Part shown: piece by piece, positions 1-10,140 of the stretch | How the letters are laid out: every line of letters starts with the position of its first letter | How positions within the stretch are numbered: the stretch's first letter is position 1 | DNA from: Buxus sempervirens | Lineage: Eukaryota; Streptophyta; Magnoliopsida; Buxales; Buxaceae | DNA length: 64,000 nt | Direction: 5' to 3' | Assembly: GCA_947561395.2 (NCBI GenBank) | Contig: OX387187.1 | Location: 32,469,829 to 32,533,828, forward strand | Translations under genes and position numbers: made by a program | The notes under the pieces: model-generated | What the model was told of the DNA's origin: nothing | Database searches by the model: none | What the model saw: the letters and a program-made list of their open reading frames with translations, nothing else

Positions 1-1929
1 CAGGCGTGCATTAATGTTCTACGTCTTCAGGAGAAAGCTTAGCCAGGCGTGCATTAATGGCGTTTCCGGGGCCCGGCCGATGACAGTAAGACAATTTTCT
101 TCAGCATCGCAACGTGTTCAACGCGTAGACAAACTATCTGTCCTCACAAGACAAATACCGTCTGATCAGAGGTGTTTTAGATCATCAGACGGACATGAGA
201 CTCCCAATTAATGTAGAAAAGTTAACAAGTTTGTTATCATACAAACCGTTCATCACATAACGGACGTCACTGGTTAATGGAGAACAGGTCGGGCGTGCGA
301 CTTAGGGCGCCCAAGAAATTTTCATATTCGTAGGCTGTTTTACGCATCACATTTAGTCAAGCACGACAAGTGAGTTAATGTTAATGCTTAAAGTTGACAT
401 CCCAACAGTTGAGTTGTTCCCCGAAACTTTGATCGAGTACTACGGATTAATAAATGTCGCGTTTAAACGACATTTGGTTTGAATTTGTATCTACTAATAA
501 TACCCATCACCAATAAAACTAGCAACTTTATGTTAGCCACGGGGCTGTATCATCTACGACCCATATACCATATACACTCCCTACAGCAAGACATATTGCT
601 GTGGGGCCCATGGAATATTCACTTGGTGTGCCCCACAGCAATGTATCTTCTACTACGCTTTAGTTAATTGCTCCGTAAGATGATGACATGTGGAGCATCT
701 CACAGTCAATATTAGTGTTTTTTAATGATTGTAAATCTTTCAAGTAGAGCCAACATGGAAAAAAAAAAAAACAAACAAAAATGACCGTCAGATGCTCCAC
801 ATGATAACATATCACGGCCCAAGAAGACAGTATTTTACTAAAACATAGCAGAAGATTTCATTCACTTACTGTACGGGGTTTATATGGTATCTGGTTGTGG
901 GTGATATAGCCTAGTTAATGACACTTATGAATGATAGATTTAGGAATTTGACTTTTAAAATCATAATTGGAAAAAATTTAATTGACAAATTTACCCTTTT
1001 TTTTACATTTAAAAACTATACATTATTTAGGGCTTAGTACCAAAAGTACCCTCAAGGTAGATGTGGATTGAGTCTGGTTTTTTTCATTTGAACCAATTTT
1101 GTAAACACTGAATCAACTCACTGAAGGGCAATCTTGGTATTTAATTCTAAATAACTAAAATAAGAGGGGCAAAATTGTCAATATATGTTTTTTTATCTTG
1201 CCATCTCATCAACACTATTGAAATTTCAATAGTCAAACCTCTAGAAAGGGGAGATTGTTACATACAGTAAACCTTGAGGTGGCAAACTGATATTTCAAAA
1301 ACTTCAAAGGAGAAGTAAGATTGTCTAAAAACTCAAGGGGTAAACTATAATTATCCCAAATTAAAATACATTCAACATAATCACAATTTATAGAAGAAAA
1401 GTATACTTTTTAGTCTCTTCATATATTCTTAGAAACTTTGTTATACAATCAATGATGGTCGAATTCTTATACCATATAAATAGAGTTTTTCTTACTAAGA
1501 TACTTATCACCAAAATCATTTGCATATTCACATATAAAAATCAACAAAATCTTTCTTTTGACTTGGTCCTAAAATTGCCTTATGTAGTTTCAAACTATGA
1601 CAATGACTTTTGTTAATGCAATAGCACAATCTATGTAATCAATTATCAATTCATATTGACTTACTCTAAAAATAACTTACACCTACTGAATATAAAATTA
1701 TATATCTTTATTCATAATTAAGTTCACTACAGATGACATTGTTAAATAGTCCATTTAGGTGATCTGTACTTTCTCTGCGCTATTCATCAAAATGCACACC
1801 TTAATAAGGGAACATATTTATATTCCTTATTGATAGAATAATACCTAAAATTCAACTATAATCATTTATTCACCATTTTACATAACATTATATATCGATG
1901 ATGAATCTTCTGTGAAAAACAGGGTTTCG
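1..1929. other. Intergenic, AT-rich, no gene recognised
   Basis: No convincing coding exon is visible on either strand; the short open frames have no recognisable motif. A 16-base direct repeat (CAGGCGTGCATTAATG) occurs at 1-16 and 44-59. An imperfect hairpin lies at 681-812 and is listed separately. The stretch 1027-1365 has ends resembling each other in inverted orientation, but too weakly to call an element. Confidence 0.6.
681..812. repeat. Imperfect inverted repeat (possible small MITE)
   Basis: The arms share CATGTGGAGCATCT (left arm near 688-700, right arm in reverse complement near 789-803), and similarity extends for about 26 bases. They are separated by about 85 bases that include an A-rich run. 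No target-site duplication was found, so this could be a decayed MITE or a chance hairpin. Confidence 0.35.
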
Positions 1930-3011
1930 ACTCTAACAACACCTAGAGGGGGGGTGAATAGGTGTAGCACAGTGGAATAAATTTTTTTCTATCAATTAAA
2001 GACAAGTCCTTAATTAATAGGCATGAACAAATCCTCAAGGTAATTCCAGAAAATCAAATAACTAATCAAAAGCAATTAACAAGCCACCCAAATTGCAAGC
2101 AAATAATTAAAGCATGTAAAGTAAGACAAAACAAGCAATTTGGTGACAAAGGGAAAACTCTATGAGAACTCTCACTAGAGAAAAATCCTCCGGGCTATGC
2201 AGGAGCCACCTAAAAGATCTAATACGAAAAGAAGACTTACAACCTGTAGTTCAGACGACTCAACATCCCTATGCTAGACTTTGCAACTTTCAGACTTGAA
2301 AGTATCTGAGGAACTCCTCAGATTTGCTCTACAACAACACTTCAGAACTCTGAAGATCTTCTCACACGATCACCCAAACGAACCCGCCTGGTATCCGTAG
2401 GAACTCCCACGATCAATCTCCCCAACCCGGAACTCCAAGGTAGAGAAAGGAAGAAGAAAAGAAAGGTTTTATGGCTCAAAAGATGAAAACCTAGAAGAAG
2501 GGTTTTCAGAAGAGAAAAGGATATTTAGGGGTTCTAAAACGTAGCTTTCTTAGGTTTAGAAGGTCCCTAATCCTATTTAAAGGTTCCCCAAAAAGTTTGA
2601 AGTCAATCCGAATTGAAACGAGTAAGTTATGTAATTTTTCGTAACTTTTCGGAAATTTTGCTGTTTGAACATTCGAACGCTCAACAAATGCGAGGCAAAC
2701 GCCACCCTTTAAAAATTGAACGTTCGAACGGCCAGAGAACGTTGGTTGAACGTTAGTCTCGGGTTTCTTTGCAGAACATGAACGTTCAAACGGCCAGAGA
2801 ACGTTGGTCAAACGCCACTCTCCAGAAATTGAACGTTCGAACGGTCAGAGAACGTTGATCAAACGTTGGGCATAACTTCTTCAATTTGACTCCGATTTTG
2901 ACGACTTTTGAACCATGTCTTCTTGGACTCAAACTAAACATTCTAAACACACTTAAACACTTTCTTTTTGACACTGAATTAAGCCAATCTAAAATATTAA
3001 ACCTAACATTC
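1930..3011. repeat. Dispersed repeat family R1, copy 1
   Basis: This segment shares its order of landmarks with 14370-15100: a GGTGAATAGRTGTA motif near the left end, an AAAACTCT...AAATCCTYYGGGCTA block in the middle, runs of CAGAACTC-type sequence, and a right end in CTAACATTCT. The two copies differ in length and are well diverged. I see no coding region. The class (LTR fragment, TRIM or other) is not determined. Copy 1 contains a short tandem array of palindromic AACGTTCGAACG units at about 2650-2870. Confidence 0.5.
2650..2870. repeat. Tandem array of AACGTTCGAACG-containing units
   Basis: Three well-preserved units and a diverged one share the order GAACGTTCRAACGG, then CAGAGAACGTTG, then CAAACG. 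They begin near 2719, 2780 and 2831. The core alternates AACGTT and CGAACG, giving overlapping small dyads. The array sits inside repeat family R1 copy 1. Confidence 0.65.
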
Positions 3012-3135
3012 TGCTTGATTGCCTTAGCTCAAGAGTTTATTTGATTTCATATTTCATAATTTGTTTCCTTTCTAGTCTTGATGCATATGCAACACAATCC
3101 TCAAATAATCAAATCATTCTTCCAATTAATCTTAA

Positions 3136-3327
3136 CTAGTAGGGTGCATGTGCATAACTGCACGTATGGGAGGGAACAGTTGCAGGATTTCAATTTAAAA
3201 GTGAAAGGTGGTTGGGGTGGTTATATGTTGGGATTGTTTAAGCTGGGGAGGGTAATATTTGGAAAAAAAATGGAGGACAGAATCTGGAGGGAATATTCCC
3301 CCCTCTTCCTTTTATTAATAGTATAGA
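3136..3327 (-). mobile_element. 192-bp non-autonomous mini-Helitron
   Basis: Read on the minus strand it starts with TC (TCTATACTATTAATAAAAGG) at 3327 and ends in CTAG at 3136. It has no terminal inverted repeats, and the flanking bases are A on the 5' side and T on the 3' side, as for Helitron insertion between A and T. A perfect hairpin, GTGCA-GTTA-TGCAC (3150-3163), lies about 10 bases before the CTAG end, the usual place for a Helitron 3' hairpin. It carries no coding sequence. A diverged relative lies at 20120-20282. Confidence 0.7.
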
Positions 3328-3774
3328 TTACTTTCAAAAAAATTCTAATATGCATTAACAATCATAAGATAACTTCTAACCTCATTGGCACGTAACTTAG
3401 TGTTTAACCAACTAATTAACTATATTTGAACACAATTCCTGATCTAAAAATTCAAATTTAGAAGACTAGTATCTTAACCAAAGAAATCAAATATTGGGTT
3501 TCCTTGTAAATTTTTAATTTAAACTGGCACACCCAGCCATTTGGTCCATTGTTAAACAGTCATAGATCCTTTATCTTCAAAGATCATACTTGTTCTATAT
3601 CCTTCATATATTTTGAGGATATTAAAAAAGTAACAATTTCTAGGTGCTCATAGTTGGAGTATTTGTAATATTTAATTGATTGTGACGCCACATCATAGTA
3701 CAACGACAAAACCAATTGTCCAAAATCAAATAGTTATAATATAGCTTTATTTTGTTTAAAAGCAGTTCCGGTCT

Positions 3775-4030
3775 ATTAATTTACCAAAACTTTCGATTAA
3801 TCAATCAAAATAGTCAAAGGTTAATTTCTCGATTAATCACCCAGCATTGTCAAGTAATTAGGAAGCCATGATTAATTAAGTCATTGATTACTCAACAATA
3901 TTTCGATTAATTAATTATCCAGAGAATATGAATCTATGCTGCCTTTGTAGATTAATTGGCCAAATTTCTCGATTAATCAAACAATCACAATTTAGCCACT
4001 GATTAATCGACACTGCCTCAACCAACGATT
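3775..4030. repeat. Cluster of TCGATTAATC-like motifs
   Basis: About eight copies of CGATTAATC or close variants occur in about 250 bases, near 3792, 3828, 3868, 3903, 3950, 3969 and 4002. Spacing is irregular, so it is not a simple tandem repeat. The ATTAAT core resembles homeodomain-type sites, but no neighbouring gene gives this a clear role. Confidence 0.5.
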
Positions 4031-4302
4031 TCAAAATGTCGACTTTTGCCTACCATTGCTAATAGTTCGATAAAGAAAATTTTCCAAAATTCAATCATTT
4101 GTTAGAATTTTTTCTTTTAAGTGGGTTTACATTAATTGTATTTTTAGTTTTATAAAAGCAGGTTGAATATAGTCTATGATGATATTACAGTTGACCCAAT
4201 ATTAAGTGTGATCAATTTAATTGGTTTTGGAGCATCTTGGTTATACAAGGATATTTTCTGTATAATTATAATGTAATAATTATCGTATGTAGGCCAAGAG
4301 AC

Positions 4303-4437
4303 CATGTTGGATAGGGAGTTTCCATAATATCCTAATTTGATTAGAAGTCCTTAGTGGGGGGACTCTTATATTATAAATAGGCTAGGTCCCCTTTCCTCTC
4401 CTAATATACACAGAATATTTTGTTCTCCATCTGACAT
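4303..4437 (+). promoter_or_regulatory. LTR-like promoter segment with TATA box (tentative)
   Basis: The segment begins TGTTGGATAGGG and ends TCTGACA, the TG...CA form of an LTR. It contains a good TATA box (ATTATAAATAG near 4370-4380). About 70 bases downstream of its end a short exon-like stretch with ATG runs into a consensus donor (CAG/GTAAGT near 4533). No partner LTR, binding site for a tRNA primer or coding region was found, so this is probably a remnant LTR. Confidence 0.25.
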
Positions 4438-4692
4438 TTGGTTCTGATTAAGAGGAGAAATGAGAGGAAGAACTAGCCCTAACTGTGTGGCTTTTGCAGA
4501 GAATTTGAGAACGTGAAAATCAGCCATGTCTTCAGGTAAGTACAAAATTTATTTAATTTTTATTCTAGATTCATGCATGTGGTTATACGTTAAATCTAAC
4601 ATCATTTAGTCATTAAATCCTCGATATCTTTGATTTCCCATCCAAAACACATGTATTTACATCAAAACAAATGTTTAAAGGTACACCAATTG

Positions 4693-4891
4693 TGACATAC
4701 ACCATTTTAATCCTAGCCTCTTATGGCTTACGACCATAAAACCACTAGAATTGGTATGTCGGATGGTCAGTGAATTTGGATTATTCTGATTTATTATTTA
4801 GAATCCGGCTTCACTTAGCACCCAACATACTAATTCTATTGGTTTTATAGTTGTAGACCATAAGCGGCTAAAATTAAAATGGTGTATGTCA
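4693..4891. mobile_element. 199-bp foldback MITE
   Basis: Two arms of about 66 bases are inverted repeats of each other (4693-4760 and about 4827-4891), with termini TGACATACACCATTTTAAT. They are separated by about 67 bases. The arms share long identical blocks such as CTTATGG and ATAAAACCA. No coding sequence is present, and I could not find a clear target-site duplication, so the superfamily is open. Confidence 0.65.
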
Positions 4892-5706
4892 AAGTTATAA
4901 TCCAGAACTGTTCTTATAAAATATGAAGTTCTGCCAAATTCTTTGCGAAATTCAAACCAATCCCAATCAAATAACACATTAACAGCAACAGCCATTGCTA
5001 TACTATCCTAAATTTTTCTCCCCTTTCAACAACACTATCATAGCTGTAACACCCAGATTTGCGCAAGTTTAAAATTTGGGAAAATGAAAAATAGGTTGAA
5101 AGCTACATATATGATAGGCATCCAAATGCAACCTTAGGATACTCTTCGATGAGAAAACATAAGATAGCTATGTATTTTGATGCAAGGAAGAAACACAATG
5201 GTGTAGTACCGTATGTGAAGTTATAAATAAGGTAGGGTAAGTTGAAATAGATAGAAATGAACCAATTCAGTCACAGGAGGAAAACGATGAACTTTGTAAA
5301 AGCTAGCTATTTGATGGTGACCTGACAAGTTGGGGAAAATGGTGTTGTATTCTTGAGACAGAGGGTGTAGGCTAAGGAGGCAAAGAAATCAACCAAATCA
5401 TGCTCCCCAAAGGGGCGACAATCAGTAGGTGTACTTGTTTTCTCGTACAACAGCGTCCAAGCCCTGATCCTCTAGCAAAGATGGTCAGATGGTGTGTATT
5501 ATTTGTTGGATTCACTTATTTTAAATTCATTTAGTAGATTTAAACTTTTGGGATGAACTTGTTGCCATGAGAAATACATAATTAATGGTAATATATAGGT
5601 AATGTATGTAAACATATAATGATATAAAAACTTCTATTTTTCTATGAAGGTTTTGCAAAGTGGATCTTTTGGAACTCTTTCCTACTGCTCTTTGCAATAT
5701 TTTTTG
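4892..5706. other. Intergenic, no gene recognised
   Basis: No supported gene. TGTAACACCC at 5053 resembles the start of many plant LTRs, but I could not find a matching end. Confidence 0.5.
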
Positions 5707-6084
5707 TAGAGTTAGGCAAAATGTGGCCCAATCCGACGGGCCAACCTGAACCGATTTAAACGGGCTTGGGTTGACCCGTATATTAATTGGGTTGGGGTTT
5801 CCCCAACTCGCCAGTAATCGGGTCAACCTGATTTAAAAAAAATAAAAGCTATAAAAGTGTCCCATCTCGACCCGATTAACCCCCAACCCGACCCAAACCC
5901 AAACCCGGCACAACCCGACCCAATTAACCCCACAACCCTATTCTAATCATATTTTTTGAAAAATAAAAAATAATAAACAGGTTGGTTTGGGTTGGGGTTT
6001 TCCCAACCCGCCATAATCGAGTCCGACCAGAACCCGACCCAATTAATCCCAGCCCGATTATGACCCGACCCGTTGCCAGCTCTA
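5707..6084. mobile_element. 378-bp non-autonomous hAT element
   Basis: Termini are TAGAGTTAGGCAAAA on the left and, in reverse complement, TAGAGCTGGCAACGGG on the right. The element is flanked by a perfect 8-bp duplication ATTTTTTG (5699-5706 and 6085-6092), the length typical of hAT transposons. The interior is made of repeated CCCGACCC / CGGGTTGGG subterminal motifs. It belongs to the same family as 15773-17410. Predicted reading frames inside are by-products of the repeats. Confidence 0.88.
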
Positions 6085-8045
6085 ATTTTTTGCATAAATT
6101 TTGTAAGAAACATATATACTTGGCAATTAGCAATAGGAAAAATAAAATAAATTTTATGAAGGAAAAATCATGAGAAATGTTTTGTTTTTGAATGAAAGTC
6201 TTTACATGATTTGTCATATGTGTACCTAAGAGGCACCTATCAATACAATTGAGATCTTGTGGAGTTACTATCTGCACTTTTATCATGTGTATTAAAAACC
6301 AAACATGTGAACCCTTGAGTGGTTTAACCGCAATTTTTAAGTAAACTTGGCATAATCCTATGAAAACTCCAAATAAAAGTGCAGGTAGGAGCTCTCCATG
6401 ATATGAACCCCAATCAAGAAGTGGGCATTGGCACAATTGAGATCCTATGGAGCTGCTATCTACACTTTTATTTGGAGCATCCACAGGGTCATGCCATGTG
6501 TATACAAAAAAAGTACCTTGAATGGTTTAACCATCTGCGTTTGCATGTACGGTTCTAGCATTAATATTGAAATACCCATAACTTGAATCAATATGAAATT
6601 TGCTATATAATGTATAGTGTCGGGTTTTGATACTAGTTGGACCATTACTGATATTAGCACCATCAATGAGTTCACATCTTTTGTGATAAGTTTTGTTGTG
6701 GTGGTAGTAAAGAAAATAAGAAATTAGAAAATATGATGAATAAACTCCGAAAAAAATAATTGTTATTTTTAGAAGTCTAACTGTTCAGCTTCTAAAAAGC
6801 ATGGTTTGGATTGCTTTGTTTTTTTTTCCTAAACCAGTTTAAAAACTATCCTTACCAAGCATCAACTTCGGGATTTCTGTTGTCACAAAAAGGAAAAAAT
6901 GAAGAAAAAGAAAAGAAACTATTTTTGAACTGTGTATTAATATGTTAAATAGGAGATATAGTTAGAGATGGTTTGGGATATTTGTAAGTGATGAAGGGTC
7001 ATAATTTTGATAAAAAATGATCTGCGTGGATAGCATTCCAACTAAAGGTTTTGAAATTTGAAATTGGAAACTACAGAAGCTGTATGTGAATAAAAGTTTG
7101 AAAAATAAGAATGGAAATTTGGTTTTTAGTAGTACTTCCTAATCATAATTCAGATTCAATCATCTAATTCTTCGTACCCACAATGAAAGATACTTTCTCT
7201 AAATAATTGAGAATAAGTGTAATTTTACTGATCACAAAGAGTTTTTTTCAAAAATACCCTTGTCAACCTTTGGTTATCATGATTTGTTTCAAGTATTTAA
7301 AGAGGTTTATAAGTCCTTTAAGGGTATTTTTAAAATAATTTTTATGAACAGCAAAAAAATGACACTTGTTATCAATTATTTTAAAGCATCCCTAATTCCC
7401 AATTAGGAAGAAATGGATGAGTGAATCTGAATTATGTTTAAAAAGCACCCAAAAAAAGAAAAAGAAAGAAAAGAGTGATGAAGGCTCAAATACTTTATAC
7501 GTGCAATTAACTTTCAGGATATTTATTAGGTTATGTCAACGCGGAATCTTAGCATTCATTCCACAGGCAAGAAATGAAGTGAGAAATGAAGACTAAAGGG
7601 TAAATAATATATAATCGTATAGAACGTTAAACGTACGTTGAAGAAAAATGAATAAGTAATAAAAGAAAAATGAATGAAGGTATGCTTGGATCCACTGACC
7701 TGAGAGGAAATCAGAATTGCTCTATACATATACATTGAGTAATCCGTACGTATTGATATTATATATATATTTATGTGTGTGTGTCTTAGCATTCATTCCA
7801 CAGGCTAGGCAAGAAGAGATGGTGTGAGAAATGAAGACTAAGGGACATAATAATGGTAACTATTGAAGAGAATTGAATTAGTATAGCATGAATGGATTGA
7901 AAGATTTGAAAAATAGATTCAGAATTGCTGTATGCATTAATGAATCCAAATCTTTTGATTTATAGTTTATACCTACTCAAGTAGTGATGCGTAGTTGATA
8001 CGGTTGTGTTGTTATTATCCCTGTAAATTAATGTATAGAAGAGAA
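6085..8045. other. Intergenic with two internal duplications
   Basis: A block CAATTGAGATCYTRTGGAG... recurs at 6246 and 6434 with about 80 percent similarity over 35 bases. A second block (CTTAGCATTCATTCCACAGG followed by GAGAAATGAAGACTAA) recurs at 7549 and 7785. These look like old local duplications. No coding region is supported. Confidence 0.55.
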
Positions 8046-8879
8046 CACTACAAAATAATAGGCTTTTACCGACGGTCTTTGACCGCCGGTAAATCAAAAA
8101 AGTCCGCCACTAAAAGAACAAAAGTCCGACAGCTGTCCGCTGCTAAAGGCACCGTCGCTAAATCATTTAGCGGCGGTCATCTTGGCTTTTAGCGGCGGCC
8201 TATGGCCGCCACTAAAACTTTTTGTTTTCAAAAAAAATTACTGGCACTTTCCTGCCCCCTTGCCCTGCGCCCGCTGCCCGCTGCCCCCTGCCCAAGATCT
8301 GCACAGCTTTTCCTGCCCCCTTCCCCTTCGGCGAGATCACTGAACCAGTCAAACTCAAATTCTGATCTGAAGTCGATGCCAATCAGCAATCGTTCACCGT
8401 CGATGATCACGTCCAGATATTCGTATTCCCCTTTTGGAGGAAAAGGAAGGGAAAAATCAACACAATTCGTAGAAACTAAAAGAGCAATAGAAAAACAAAA
8501 TACTTAATGGAGAATACGGATACGAAGAACCCTAACTTCTTGTAAGAAATAATTTCCTGCGGGATATGAAAGAGATTTATCCCATCGCGATTTGCAGATT
8601 GAAGCATTATATCCGAGAGCTAAAAGGCGATCTGTGACAATCTTTCTACAATCATCTTTTCTCTTGCAGATACTGTTGTTCTTATCAATGATTTTCGAAG
8701 TGTCAGCTAGGAGATTTCTCTCAGAGATACTTGCGCAAGGGACCAGACTCTATCACTCTAATAAAATAAGAAATGAGATTTCAAAACTAAGAAAAAAGAA
8801 ATAGGAAAAAGACAAGACATCTACAATTTTTGTATGAAATCGAAAGGAAGAAGATTGGGATAATTGAAACGCTCTTTAC

Positions 8880-9233
8880 CTTGAGGAGTTCGCACGCTTC
8901 ACAAGAGGGAGAAGCGTGGATTGTATCACCGGAACCACTGCAAATGTTGAATTCATCATCGGAGCTGCCACTACAGCTTCCGCTAAAGCAATTGCAGCGG
9001 CTCCGGCCGCATTTTGATGCAACCGATTGCCTCTCGTTGTTCTCTTCGATGAAGCTCTGCACCATTTTCGCCAAGCAGATAGTGCTCGCTCGAACTCGCT
9101 TACGCCATCTCTGTTGTTATGTGGTTCACCAACGCCAGGATTCTCTGCCGACGATACCTTCAAAATGCTTGGGAACTGCCGCTCGAATAACCTCTTCAGC
9201 CGTGATTTCGCCACAGGCTTCACCGGACCGCAT
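8880..9233 (-). pseudogene. Captured exon of a DUF506 (PDDEXK-like) family protein
   Basis: On the minus strand the segment lies between an acceptor-like TTGTAG and a donor-like CTCAAG/GTAAAG. It translates in two frames to motifs of the plant DUF506 family: a basic RLKRLFERQFPSIL segment, then KMVQSFIEENNE, CGRSRCNCFSG and SSDDEF. The frame changes once near 9085-9100, so the exon is broken by a small indel. DUF506 proteins resemble PD-(D/E)XK nucleases but have no settled function. Only the N-terminal part of the family is present. It lies wholly inside the CACTA element, which indicates capture rather than a resident gene. Confidence 0.72.
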
Positions 9234-9691
9234 CTACAAGAAACAAATTTCAAGATTAATCTGATCTGATCAGCCGGCCAGGTTCTTGCACATATATCTC
9301 CTCTTCTTAGCTAAGAAAGCATTGATCATGATACTTAACAGATATTAAACCAATTAAGCAGCGATTGAGCGGCAACACGCTGTAACCAGTCCGATCATCA
9401 TTTCTCCACGGAAAGGTCTCATCATCTACAGGCAGAACAATCTTCTCGCCCAAAAAAAAACACTAAATTTTCCCCAAAATATTGAGAAAAAGATGGTTAA
9501 ATCATTCAAATTTCGAGTTTAACTGAAATGGATACCTTTTAGTATCGGAGTATTATATCGTTTTGCTTCGGCTTTGCGAAACAAGTTTTGAGTAACTTTG
9601 AAACTCACCAGAAGATATTCGTATCAGATTCCACAGCTTTTCCAAATCGGTTTGTGAATTTTTCTTTTTCTAAATTCGGAATCTCGTTTAC

Positions 9692-9851
9692 CTTCAAAAC
9701 TCCTAATACTCCTAATAGATCGCCTGATTTTCTTAGTGCAACCCTTGCAGTGCAAGTCGACCTCCAAAACGGCTGTAATCTGTCCATCGTCCTTCTTCGC
9801 TCCATCGTCCTTCACATCATCGCTTTTCTTCTCCTCCTTCTCACATTCCTT
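9692..9851 (-). pseudogene. Captured exon with heavy-metal-associated (HIPP-type) domain start
   Basis: On the minus strand the stretch runs from an acceptor-like GTTACAG to a donor-like TTGAAG/GTAAAC. It encodes a Lys/Asp/Glu-rich leader followed by VDLHCKGCTKKI, the CxxC metal-binding start of an HMA domain as in heavy-metal-associated isoprenylated plant proteins. The rest of the HMA domain and the C-terminal CaaX box are absent. It is in the same orientation as the DUF506 fragment in the same CACTA element, so a chimeric minus-strand transcript is conceivable. Frame is open across the exon. Confidence 0.72.
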
Positions 9852-10140
9852 CTGTAACAACACAAGAAAGAATCACAGATTATTTCAAAGCTCTGTCAAG
9901 GATGAGGAGAAAGAATGCCGATCAAGGGAGATAACCTAAGTCACCTCATCTGTTGAATGCTTAGGTTGGGAGAGAGACTGCGAGATTAAAGAGACGAGAC
10001 ATAGAGATTGAGGCGGTGAGGCACGAGAGGGGCAGAGAGAAGAGAATTTAAAAAAAAAAGACTTTCAGAGGCGGTCACTTGGAGGACCGCTGCTAAAGAT
10101 ATCTTATATCCCGCCGGTGAATCACCCATTTTTTGTAGTG

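Larger units (their letters stand above)
8046..10140 (-). mobile_element. Non-autonomous CACTA (En/Spm) element carrying host gene fragments
   Basis: It starts CACTACAAAATAATAGG and ends CCCATTTTTTGTAGTG, so the terminal inverted repeats begin CACTACAAAA. A perfect 3-bp duplication GAA lies on both sides (8043-8045 and 10141-10143), as expected for CACTA transposons. Subterminal GGCGG/CCGCC-rich repeats (for example AGCGGCGGTC and GCCGCCACTAAA) are dense at the left end and recur at the right. No transposase is present. The interior holds exon fragments of at least two unrelated plant genes on the minus strand, so this is a gene-fragment-capturing CACTA. Confidence 0.9.

Noticed and set aside
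1027..1365. Possible MITE with TTTAGGG... and inverted TTTGGGATAATTA... ends
   Set aside because: The inverted similarity is weak and no flanking duplication was found.
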